A stretch of DNA of 64,000 bases from a virus. Within the stretch, counting starts at the first letter, position 1, and every line of letters starts with the position of its first letter. The position numbers and the translations under genes are program-made. The notes beneath the pieces are model-generated. The model made no database searches. It worked only from the letters and a program-made list of their open reading frames with translations, and was not told the origin of the DNA. Below are positions 1 to 7,994 of the stretch, piece after piece. Location: the IMG/VR virus record IMGVR_UViG_3300047548_000652, positions 1 to 64,000 of that record. One strand, written 5' to 3'.

Positions 1-455
1 CTGTGGTGTTGGTATATAGTGCTGCCTGACCAACTGCTGTGTTATTGGTGCCTATGGTGTTGGAGAGCAGTGCTGCATAACCAACTGCTGTGTTATTGGT
101 GCCTGTGGTGTTGGTATATAGTGCTGCATAACCAACTGCTGTGTTATTGGTGCCTGTGGTGTTGTTGGCTAGTACATTTGTGCCAACTGCTGTGTTATTG
201 GTGCCTGTGGTGTTGGTATATAGTGCTGCCTGACCAACTGCTGTGTTATTGGTGCCTATGGTGTTGGAGAGCAGTGCTGCATAACCAACTGCTGTGTTAT
301 TGACGCCTGTGGTGTTGAAGTATAGTGCATTTAGACCAACTGCTGTGTTACGACCGCCTATGGTATTAAATCGTAGTGCTTGAAGACCAACTGCTGTGTT
401 TTCGGTGCCAGTGGTGTTAGCATTTAGTGCTGCATAACCAACTGCTGTGTTATTG
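1..455 (-). repeat. 51-bp tandem repeat array inside fibre gene
   Basis: The core ccaactgctgtgtta recurs at 30, 81, 132, 183, 234, 285, 336, 387 and 438, exactly 51 bp apart each time, and each unit encodes 17 residues in frame. Several units are nearly identical while the right-most ones have diverged, the pattern expected of recent in-frame amplification. The array continues past the left edge. Confidence 0.95.
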
Positions 456-562
456 ACGCCAGTTGTATTACTAAACAATGAACCATTACCAGCCGCAAAG
501 TTTGATGTACCTCCACCACCTCCATAACTAACAACTGTTGTACCCTGAATCTTCAGTGCCAT
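1..562 (-). CDS. Tail fibre protein with 17-residue repeats (3' end beyond window)
   Basis: The frame is open from an ATG at 562 to the left edge, so the C-terminus is missing. The N-terminus (MALKIQGTTVVSYGGGG) is followed by tandem 17-residue units of the type NTAVGYAALxxNTTGTN. This repeat type occurs in trimeric fibrous adhesins and phage fibres and probably forms a beta-structured shaft. It lies first in the tail fibre cluster, downstream of a glycosyltransferase gene. Its role as a fibre is inferred from repeat type and position; the receptor-binding tip is not visible. Confidence 0.85.
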   Translation of the reverse strand, partial: MALKIQGTTVVSYGGGGGTSNFAAGNGSLFSNTTGVNNTAVGYAALNANTTGTENTAVGLQALRFNTIGGRNTAVGLNALYFNTTGVNNTAVGYAALLSNTIGTNNTAVGQAALYTNTTGTNNTAVGTNVLANNTTGTNNTAVGYAALYTNTTGTNNTAVGYAALLSNTIGTNNTAVGQAALYTNTT

Positions 563-580
563 TTTTGACTTTCCCTACTC

Positions 581-1279
581 TTATAGAACTCTTTTTGTCC
601 AGTTATAGAAATCACCAATCCATCGCTTCACACCTGTATGCCCAACATTGATAGATGGATCAATAAACACCTTACCACCATGATGCCGCCATGCCTCACA
701 AAAGAAAATATCTTCTGAGCACAACTGACCATCCAAAATACCAACATTGAATACCATTTTTATTGGTTCGCTCTTATGAGGTTCTGTGTATTGTTCCGAG
801 TATTCCCAGGCTTTTTCAATAGCATCTTTACGAATACGCAGAAATCCTGTGCCTACTGCTGCAACTTCGACCAGACAGTTATGCAAACTCAAAGAGGCCT
901 CATTGATAATCAGCCCTTCAGGTAGCACTTTGACTGCATACTGTTCCATATCAGACTTCTTTGGAATCGCAGCACCAACAACTTCTGCATCATGTGAAAG
1001 CAACTTGAAAAAGTCTTGTGGACTCCAATCAACATCACAGTCGATAAACACAAGATCATCAACCTTGGCGTCATAAGCTATTTTGAAAATATCATTGCGT
1101 GCTCGTTGAATCAGGGCATCATAAGACATATACAGAGGTAGCACATTGATACCATTGACCAGACCTAACTTGCAGGTTTCAGCCAAGGCATTGGCGTGCC
1201 AAACATTGACTGTACCATCATAGGATGGTGCAGCCAATAGTACAGTTCTCATACGAGGTGTTTTTTCATTATTTTCCAT
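581..1279 (-). CDS. Glycosyltransferase, GT-A type
   Basis: A 232-residue protein with the N-terminal strand VLLAAPSYDGTVN and a DxD-type motif in LVFIDCDVDW, where GT-A enzymes bind the metal and nucleotide sugar. The later segments VGAAIPKK, AVGTGFLRIRK and SEDIFFCEAW match the usual phage family layout. A GGAG lies 10 nt before the ATG. Being embedded among fibre genes suggests it glycosylates a virion or host surface component; donor and acceptor are unknown. Confidence 0.75.
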   Translation of the reverse strand: MENNEKTPRMRTVLLAAPSYDGTVNVWHANALAETCKLGLVNGINVLPLYMSYDALIQRARNDIFKIAYDAKVDDLVFIDCDVDWSPQDFFKLLSHDAEVVGAAIPKKSDMEQYAVKVLPEGLIINEASLSLHNCLVEVAAVGTGFLRIRKDAIEKAWEYSEQYTEPHKSEPIKMVFNVGILDGQLCSEDIFFCEAWRHHGGKVFIDPSINVGHTGVKRWIGDFYNWTKRVL

Positions 1280-1298
1280 AATACATCATCTCCAAATA

Positions 1299-1607
1299 TT
1301 AGTCTTCAAGGTCATTTAGATTGAAATCACCAACACGTTCTTCTGTTGGAGGTGAGTTATGTGCTTCCCAGTGAGCATCCCAGACTGCATCTGGTAGATT
1401 GGACATAGCCAAAAGTTCGCTCTTGGTATAACCAGAAACAGGCTTGTTTAGATATTCAACATCTTCACTATGAGGATATGTACGAGACCAACCGTTTGAG
1501 TCAGCCTTATAGATTACTTCAAGGTCCCACTTTTTTACTACGCCGTCTGCGAGTCTTAGGGTTGGTTGGGCTTTCTTTAGTGTCTTGGTATAGGAATGTT
1601 TTGCCAT
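1299..1607 (-). CDS. Small tail-region protein overlapping the S74 fibre gene
   Basis: A 102-residue acidic-ended protein (ending NLNDLED) with no recognised domain. The start at 1607 is supported by AAGGAG six bases upstream, although this places its first 89 bases inside the preceding fibre gene in another frame. It might be a fibre chaperone or assembly factor by position only. Confidence 0.7.
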   Translation of the reverse strand: MAKHSYTKTLKKAQPTLRLADGVVKKWDLEVIYKADSNGWSRTYPHSEDVEYLNKPVSGYTKSELLAMSNLPDAVWDAHWEAHNSPPTEERVGDFNLNDLED

Positions 1608-2259
1608 CTTCGACTCCTTTTAGGTTACTAGGCAATGATTTTTTTAGTGTAATAACTTCTTTCTGTAGGCTATTGACAGAATCAATAAGCAATGCTATTA
1701 GTTGTATATAGGAAACTGACTTGACACCCGAGCCATTTGTTGCTACGATTTCAGGTAAAATCTGTTCTATTTCTTGTGCAAGGACACCATACGACTTGGC
1801 TCCATTGGACTTCCAATAAAATGATACCGGATTTATTTTGGAAAGAATCTCTTGTGAGTTTGATATTGTGTCAATATTTTCCTTGAGTGATGCATCTGAT
1901 ACAGAGTTGAAATCTGTGGCTGTGACTGTGCCAGATACTGAAATGGCTGCACCAAAAGAACCACCCAGAGAAGCAGACACAGTATCAGCAACCGAGAAGA
2001 CACCATATGCTACAATCTCAATAATGTCATTGAGTTGGGCTGGAGAAGTTAGTGTCACTGATGTCTTGGTTGTGGCTGTATAATCTTCCTCATTTTGAAG
2101 TAGAGCACCATTGAGGTATACATCCACATACTTACCATCCTGGTACTTCAGGTTGATGCCTGTAATGTCAGCACCAGAAAAAACGGTTTGCCCTGCTGTG
2201 GCATTGTAGTAGTATCTTTGACGAATATTTTGTTGTGGACTATTACCTAAGTATGCCAT
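1519..2259 (-). CDS. Tail fibre with C-terminal S74 intramolecular chaperone
   Basis: 246 residues. The first ~90 residues start MAYLGNSPQQN and form the attachment module shared with the fibre at 2727-4211. Near residue 120 the motif SDASLKENI marks the S74 (endosialidase-type) chaperone, which trims itself off after trimer folding by cleavage before the Ser in homologues. The segment SYGVLAQEIEQILPEIV and a helical stretch follow. The C-terminus is unusually extended and basic (KTRRRRSKK), and this extension is the part that overlaps the next gene. Confidence 0.85.
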   Translation of the reverse strand: MAYLGNSPQQNIRQRYYYNATAGQTVFSGADITGINLKYQDGKYVDVYLNGALLQNEEDYTATTKTSVTLTSPAQLNDIIEIVAYGVFSVADTVSASLGGSFGAAISVSGTVTATDFNSVSDASLKENIDTISNSQEILSKINPVSFYWKSNGAKSYGVLAQEIEQILPEIVATNGSGVKSVSYIQLIALLIDSVNSLQKEVITLKKSLPSNLKGVEDGKTFLYQDTKESPTNPKTRRRRSKKVGP

Positions 2260-2278
2260 TCTTTATTGGTCCTGTTTG

Positions 2279-2713
2279 TTATCGTGTGGATGCATCTCTG
2301 AAGAACTGGTCAATATCATCAGATGTTGCACCAGATGCAGTCATAATCTGGTTTAGTAGTGGGTTAGAGCGGAGATAGGTATCAGCAGCAAAATCGGTCT
2401 CAGCGATGATTTTGTTGGTTTCAGTCATTGTAGAAAATATTTGTTGAACCATTGCTGGTGGTATTCCAGTACGAGTCATATCCAGTGCTTCTTGGGCTGC
2501 AATAAGGTTGCGTTCTCTTAGTTCAATAGCACATTGGCGTCTGGTGATTGACTGTGGTACAGGAGGTGGTGGCGGAACATAAGGTTCGGGTGTGTTACCT
2601 TCAGCCAGCCATTGAAGGTATTCCTGATAGTCTCGGTTACCGCCATCAAAAGGAATAAAGGCATTGTCGATTGTACGATGTACTGTGGTTGGTGATTGTG
2701 TTAGTTTGTACAT
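2279..2713 (-). CDS. Conserved phage tail-region protein
   Basis: 144 residues. The N-terminus contains DYQEYLQWLAEGNTPEP followed by a Pro-rich linker (PPPPPVP), a pattern common in small proteins next to phage fibre genes. The rest is helical and polar. It lies between two MAYLG-type fibres with short gaps. A fibre-assembly or tail accessory role is likely but not shown by any motif. Confidence 0.65.
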   Translation of the reverse strand: MYKLTQSPTTVHRTIDNAFIPFDGGNRDYQEYLQWLAEGNTPEPYVPPPPPVPQSITRRQCAIELRERNLIAAQEALDMTRTGIPPAMVQQIFSTMTETNKIIAETDFAADTYLRSNPLLNQIMTASGATSDDIDQFFRDASTR

Positions 2714-2726
2714 TGATTATTCCTTG

Positions 2727-4211
2727 TTATAGTTCCGCTGATGCCACAACATGAATGACAGGAGTAAGAGTTGTACCTGCTGTAGTAGCACTTGCTAAAT
2801 ACATTGATGTATCTGATGCAGCGGGTGTTGATGGATCATAAACTGTATTAACACCGAAAGCATCTTTCCAAAATCCAGATGTTCCTGTGCCTACATTATA
2901 TAGTGTTATTGTCGGGGCTGCTCTCATTGCTACTGGATATTGCCATCGAGTGGACAATGCAGTACCGGTAGAAAATGTCCCTGTTCTTTCAATGATACAT
3001 CCAGTTACTCCTCTATTATCACCCGGTGCTGTACTTAAAGGAAAAGTTTTACAAAAATATCGTTGACACAACTGCAACTCTGTTCCCAGTGGTCGCACCT
3101 CAAATGGTGTTGCTACTGAACCAGCCTCAAGTTGAACCTGTGCAATATCAAAGGTGCCAGATTGTTGCCCCAATGAGTTTGTACGAGAGTTATAGGTAGA
3201 CCCAGCATCAAACCATAAAAGTATAGTTAATATATCATTATTATCTGTACCTAATGTTTTACCAGAGATTGATGGAATATTGACCGGTATCGTAAACTTT
3301 TTCCAAGAGGTTGTAAGAGCACATGTCGTAACACCAATAGCATTTACGCCAGATGATGGTGAGCCACCTGTACCAAAAGACTGTTGAAACTCAACAGCAA
3401 TATTTTTAGAGGCATCTGCTTTTGCCCAAAAAGATAATATTGCTGTTTGTCCTGCTAATGTTCGGACAGATTCGATATTTTGTCGCAAATCACATCTATT
3501 TGAAGCACCAGCAGAAGACGTTACTATTGTCCGATGAAAGTAAGTTGGTTCATTTGGTACATCTGTTTGCCCAAGTGTAAATGCCTGACGAGACACATTA
3601 GCGGTTGAACCGACACGAAAATGTAGCCATCTATCCGCAAGATACTGTCCAGTAGCAATACTTGTATTGCTCGTACCACGCTGCCAATAATCAAAGTTAC
3701 CATTGATGACTTTATTGCGGAAGGACTGGACTGGTGAAATATATCCACCATTGACTGAAATACTGTTGTCGTTGATGATTACAGTTCCTGTACCGACAGT
3801 AAGATTACCAGACACACTCACATTACCTGTGACTGTCAGTGCTTGTGAAGGTGATGTATTATTGATACCGATTCGGTTGTTTGTGCTGTCAATATATAGA
3901 GTACCAGAATCAAAGTTATAATGACCTTTGCTATCCTGCTCTGGTATAATAGACAATGTTCGTTCAGCTTTACTTTGATACACAACATAGAAACTATCAT
4001 TGGCTGTTACAACACCCGTCATATTCAGTGTGGTGCCAAATGTTGTGTACGCATTGCCCGGTTCCTGCCGAACATTATTGACATAGACTTCAATCTCTTG
4101 CTCATTGCCGACAGGATTATTCAGAGTATAGGTTGTGCCATCATTACCAGTTATGGTCTGCTTTTCAATCTTTGAGTAACCAACCGCTGGTGTTGTGCCT
4201 AAGTATGCCAT
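2727..4211 (-). CDS. Tail fibre with MAYLG attachment module and carbohydrate-binding-like domain
   Basis: 494 residues. Residues 1-90 (MAYLGTTPAVGYSKIEKQ...) resemble the start of the fibre at 1519-2259, so the module probably docks to the same baseplate site. A short beta-repeat section (NRIGINNTSPSQALTVTGN) leads into a large beta-rich domain starting FRNKVINGNFDYWQRG, typical of carbohydrate-binding domains in marine phage fibres; the segment FDIAQVQLEAGSVATPFE is also typical. Likely host-surface recognition. Confidence 0.8.
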   Translation of the reverse strand: MAYLGTTPAVGYSKIEKQTITGNDGTTYTLNNPVGNEQEIEVYVNNVRQEPGNAYTTFGTTLNMTGVVTANDSFYVVYQSKAERTLSIIPEQDSKGHYNFDSGTLYIDSTNNRIGINNTSPSQALTVTGNVSVSGNLTVGTGTVIINDNSISVNGGYISPVQSFRNKVINGNFDYWQRGTSNTSIATGQYLADRWLHFRVGSTANVSRQAFTLGQTDVPNEPTYFHRTIVTSSAGASNRCDLRQNIESVRTLAGQTAILSFWAKADASKNIAVEFQQSFGTGGSPSSGVNAIGVTTCALTTSWKKFTIPVNIPSISGKTLGTDNNDILTILLWFDAGSTYNSRTNSLGQQSGTFDIAQVQLEAGSVATPFEVRPLGTELQLCQRYFCKTFPLSTAPGDNRGVTGCIIERTGTFSTGTALSTRWQYPVAMRAAPTITLYNVGTGTSGFWKDAFGVNTVYDPSTPAASDTSMYLASATTAGTTLTPVIHVVASAEL

Positions 4212-4213
4212 GT

Positions 4214-4546
4214 TTAGGTAATCTCCAGTACGCTCATTACAACATCAGCAGAGTTTGCTGTGTCTGATTTTATCAATAGACGGTCAGTTGGTTCCATAAC
4301 AACCTTTTGATCACCACCAACCAACACAATCGATCCACCAGAAGGCACTGGTGCTTCTTTGACAAGGTGTGTATTACTTGTTCCTGCATTCAGGACCACA
4401 TCAACCAGAATCTGGGATGAAATCTTATTGGCTACAGTCAACCCAATGACTGTGACTTGTGTAGCCGCATTGACTGAATAGTTGCCCACCACACTAAAGG
4501 TGTTGCTGACATTCTGTGAAAGTTTTCTACTAAAACTATTTGGCAT
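4214..4546 (-). CDS. Virion structural protein, T4-like marine phage family
   Basis: 110 residues starting MPNSFSRKLSQN and ending VVMSVLEIT, a small beta-rich protein of a kind often found beside the DUF4815 protein in cyanophage-like myoviruses. It has no catalytic motif. A TATAAATA lies about 100 bp upstream inside the previous gene (4649-4656), but this could be chance. Confidence 0.65.
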   Translation of the reverse strand: MPNSFSRKLSQNVSNTFSVVGNYSVNAATQVTVIGLTVANKISSQILVDVVLNAGTSNTHLVKEAPVPSGGSIVLVGGDQKVVMEPTDRLLIKSDTANSADVVMSVLEIT

Positions 4547-4556
4547 GGTATTCCTT

Positions 4557-5243
4557 CTATCCTAAAGCAATGGCAAAAGCAAGGGCTTCTGATCTGGCGG
4601 TATTTGCTGTATCAAAAGCAGCATTTATTGGTGATGTAGCAATATAGTTATTTATAATAGATACAGCGACAGTATTTACAGTATTTGTAAACTCTGCATT
4701 TGATGACAAAATATTTGCCACTTCCTGCGATACATTGGCTGTAAAAGTAATAATGTTCGATTCAGCATTTGATGCCTTATATAGTGCAATCGTAGCATTT
4801 GATTCGGCATTGGCAGAGTTATAAATGGCAATAGTTGCATTAGATTCGGCATTTGCGGATCGTGAGACGGCTAAAAGCGAGTTGGCCAGTGCCAGAGTGG
4901 CATTAGATTGGGCATTGGCTGATTGTGATCGAGCAATCGTAGCATTAGATTCGGCATTAGCAGACTGAATGTTGGCAGTATTGGCAATATTATAAATGCC
5001 ATTGACTGTGTTATAGACTTCACCAAGCAGAATGTTTGTTGAGTTGGCAATAGTCTCAATAACAAGTGTGTTTGAGGCTAAAACTCCAGCCGCCACATTA
5101 GCAGCATCTTGTGTAACACTATTTGCTTTATTGAATGATGCAACAGCCAGTGTATTGGTTTCTTCATATACACCAATCAACTGGTTTGTGGTCGTTCGCC
5201 ATTCATCAAATGTGTTGAGAAGTGTTACATTAGCAATAGCCAT
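4557..5243 (-). CDS. Repetitive helical fibre-like protein
   Basis: 228 residues built on repeats such as SANAESNATIALYN, rich in Ala, Asn and Ser. The regular spacing of hydrophobic residues suggests a trimeric coiled coil or fibrous rod. Only a short N-terminal segment (MAIANVTLLNTFDEWR) is non-repetitive. A tail fibre shaft or spacer is the best guess. Confidence 0.7.
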   Translation of the reverse strand: MAIANVTLLNTFDEWRTTTNQLIGVYEETNTLAVASFNKANSVTQDAANVAAGVLASNTLVIETIANSTNILLGEVYNTVNGIYNIANTANIQSANAESNATIARSQSANAQSNATLALANSLLAVSRSANAESNATIAIYNSANAESNATIALYKASNAESNIITFTANVSQEVANILSSNAEFTNTVNTVAVSIINNYIATSPINAAFDTANTARSEALAFAIALG

Positions 5244-5244
5244 A

Positions 5245-5481
5245 TTACTTTACCAGTCCTTTGAGAAGTTCTTTTATTTCGGCAATATCTTTTTTGAGTT
5301 CATCAACTTCCTGTAGTCTTGCCATTACTATATTTATTTCCTCTTTAGCTGCTCTCACAGATGAAAATGCAGCTTTTCTCGCTTTATATTCATCCAATCC
5401 TCTTTTATTTACATTTATTATCGCTCCGGTTTCGGAGTCTTTCATAATATCATCTCGATCTTTTACTTTTATTAGACTCAT
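5245..5481 (-). CDS. Small coiled-coil protein of the tail region
   Basis: 78 residues, highly charged, with a C-terminal coiled coil (ELKKDIAEIKELLKGLVK). It sits one base from the repetitive rod gene and one base from the large structural protein upstream, which suggests a shared transcript and a structural or assembly role. Confidence 0.65.
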   Translation of the reverse strand: MSLIKVKDRDDIMKDSETGAIINVNKRGLDEYKARKAAFSSVRAAKEEINIVMARLQEVDELKKDIAEIKELLKGLVK

Positions 5482-5482
5482 T

Positions 5483-7981
5483 TTAGAATATATCCGCTGG
5501 TAAGGCTATTGCTCTGATATCATACAAAAGTGGCACATCTTGGAATAGAGTGCTGGATGAAGCAAGAACAATCTTGACCTTGAACTGATTGAAAGTTTTA
5601 TAAGTGGCATTGCTTGTGGTATAAGTAACTGCATTTGATGTTAGTGATGGTCTGAACTCATACTCAATGGTTTCGCTGTTTGTTGAAAACTTGAGTTCAT
5701 TACCTTTTTGAATCATTTTTACCCAGTTTTTATCATCAATAGAATCCGGGTCAAGTGAGTTCTTCACCTTGAAATATACTTGAACATTAGAACTTTGTGG
5801 TCTGACAGCAGTTACATAAACTCTCAAATCACCAGCATCAAAACCATCTTGCAAAGTGACTGTCTTGCCTACATATTTGGCAATACCAGGACCACCAGAT
5901 GGATCGGTTTCAGAAGAAACAAGAACTGAACCACCAACACCAGAGTTTGCAGTTAGTGTGGTGGTTACTCCACTAAAATAACCAGAACCTGGAGCATCAA
6001 TAACAACTCTGATAATAGAACCATTAGCATCAGATACCACAAAACCATTGGCTGTTACTCCAGTATCAGAACTTGAGAATGTCAGAGACGTATTGGTATT
6101 ATAGTATCCAGTACCAGCATTAGCTACTGTAATCAGTGTATTGCTGATTTCCATATTGTTGATGATGTCTTTTACAACCACAAGATTTTGTCTATTATAA
6201 AAAATGACAGGAGAAACGTCTGGATTTGTTGTGGATAGCTGTGTCTGCACATTGAATGATGGTGCATATTCAGGACCAAATAGTTCTTTTCTTTCATCCA
6301 ACAAAGTATTCTTTTCTGGTACAAACTCACTATAAGTTACATCCATTGTCTTTGATGTATTTGATGTAGCCCTATACAAGAAGTTTACTTTAGTACCAGG
6401 AATCTCAACAAAATCAGACTGATAGTTGAAGAAATCAAAGTTGGCATTAGATGCATATGATGAGTTGGCTCCATAGGGAAGGCGACTATTTGCATCTTTA
6501 CGATCACTAAAAACAATCTGACCTGAGTTTGTAAAGACACATTTATTTATCTTGAACATTACATCTTCATTCTGTAGAGCAGTGAATGTTCGACCAGACT
6601 GAGACTTGAACATCGAACCAAGATATGGTTGTTCAGATACCCAACGATTAGTTCCAACCTGTGTCTGACCAACTTCAGATACCCATAAATCATAGCCATA
6701 ATCATTTGTAAGAATGACAAATGCATATTCTTGGTCGGGTGAAACATAGACTGGTGAAGGAAATGTGAATCGAGTAGCAGTCATGACATTATCTGTATTA
6801 GGTAAAGTAGATACCTTGACTTGCTCTGGTAGTAATGTTGCTTCAGCATAAGGTAAAACTGTTTCGGAATCTGGATAACCTTCAACCATAGGTCTAATCT
6901 GTACCTGAACTGGTAGGTTTTCACCTCTGTTTCTGAAATAAAGGTCAATAGAAGGAATAAAGAAACCTTCTTTGTAGGTGTTACCATCAACAAAGAATGA
7001 TTGGGCAATAGGGTCAAAAACAGTGGCTGAAACAGTCACAACATTTGTGGTTGTAACACGATTAATAATCTGTGTTTGTTCAACCAAAAGACCGTTTGTT
7101 GTATAACGATAATCAGCACGACAGGTATATGCTTTATCACCATCAGTTGTGACCAACTGATTGAGTGGGTTATCCAGTATTCTAAAGATTCTGTCACCTG
7201 TTCTAAATGCATATGTGGTGTTGGCATTTGGGTCTGGTAAATGAAGTGTACCAGAAATAAATCCACGGTCTGTTGTGTAATGTCTTGGTCTAATGCTTGA
7301 GGCATAGTTTCTTCTGATATCACCTATAGAATAGTTATCATTTCTGTTTGGTGATACAGTAAGAGCAGGACTCAATGTTGCTGCTCGGGTAGTACCGTTA
7401 TAAGAAATAATATTTGCTGATTGACCAGCAGCGGGACCAGTAACAACAGTAATGACATTACCAGAATAATAGTTGTTTGTTGGGCTGGCATCTCTGGACA
7501 AAGTAATACTTGTGGTGTTGGCGTTTGCAACCAGACCAGAAAAATGTTGATAAGATACGACGTTACCACGAAGATTGGTTAGAACACCAATAACACTATT
7601 ACCAACTCCAACGTTGGATGTTGGATTTCTCACATCACTGATGTAAAGACGTGTGTTTCCATTTGTAGGGTGAGTTTCATTCAACAGAACCTTGGCTCGT
7701 CCACCAGCAATACGCACATCTTCTCTTGGTGCATTGAATAACATGTCACCAAAGTTTTTCTGTGTATCCAAAATGATGATATTGGGTCTGGATATAAACT
7801 GGTCCATATTTTTATCATCAAAGTAGTACCAAACTTCACGATTAGGTCTTAGATTGTAACCAACAAAGTCAACATCCGATTCTCTAATAAAAGGAATCAC
7901 AGAAACATCAGTTTCAAGTGGACCTACTTTGTCAACCGTATCTGTTGTGCTAAACTGATATGAAAGTGGTGATAATGCCAT
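5483..7981 (-). CDS. Large virion structural protein (baseplate periphery)
   Basis: 832 residues starting MALSPLSYQFSTTDTVDKVG. Beta-rich with Gly/Asn-rich repeats (GTGYYNTNTSLTFSSSDTG, GSGYFSG) like those in the other baseplate proteins of this window. It directly follows the 1204-residue DUF4815-type protein, as in cyanophage-like T4 relatives. It probably forms outer baseplate or fibre attachment structure; no enzymatic motif seen. Confidence 0.75.
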   Translation of the reverse strand: MALSPLSYQFSTTDTVDKVGPLETDVSVIPFIRESDVDFVGYNLRPNREVWYYFDDKNMDQFISRPNIIILDTQKNFGDMLFNAPREDVRIAGGRAKVLLNETHPTNGNTRLYISDVRNPTSNVGVGNSVIGVLTNLRGNVVSYQHFSGLVANANTTSITLSRDASPTNNYYSGNVITVVTGPAAGQSANIISYNGTTRAATLSPALTVSPNRNDNYSIGDIRRNYASSIRPRHYTTDRGFISGTLHLPDPNANTTYAFRTGDRIFRILDNPLNQLVTTDGDKAYTCRADYRYTTNGLLVEQTQIINRVTTTNVVTVSATVFDPIAQSFFVDGNTYKEGFFIPSIDLYFRNRGENLPVQVQIRPMVEGYPDSETVLPYAEATLLPEQVKVSTLPNTDNVMTATRFTFPSPVYVSPDQEYAFVILTNDYGYDLWVSEVGQTQVGTNRWVSEQPYLGSMFKSQSGRTFTALQNEDVMFKINKCVFTNSGQIVFSDRKDANSRLPYGANSSYASNANFDFFNYQSDFVEIPGTKVNFLYRATSNTSKTMDVTYSEFVPEKNTLLDERKELFGPEYAPSFNVQTQLSTTNPDVSPVIFYNRQNLVVVKDIINNMEISNTLITVANAGTGYYNTNTSLTFSSSDTGVTANGFVVSDANGSIIRVVIDAPGSGYFSGVTTTLTANSGVGGSVLVSSETDPSGGPGIAKYVGKTVTLQDGFDAGDLRVYVTAVRPQSSNVQVYFKVKNSLDPDSIDDKNWVKMIQKGNELKFSTNSETIEYEFRPSLTSNAVTYTTSNATYKTFNQFKVKIVLASSSTLFQDVPLLYDIRAIALPADIF

Positions 7982-7994
7982 GTTCTAACGTATC

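Noticed and set aside
1-455. CRISPR-like appearance of regularly spaced repeats
   Set aside because: The spacing is filled by repeat sequence, not unique spacers, and the array is in frame as 17-residue fibre repeats.
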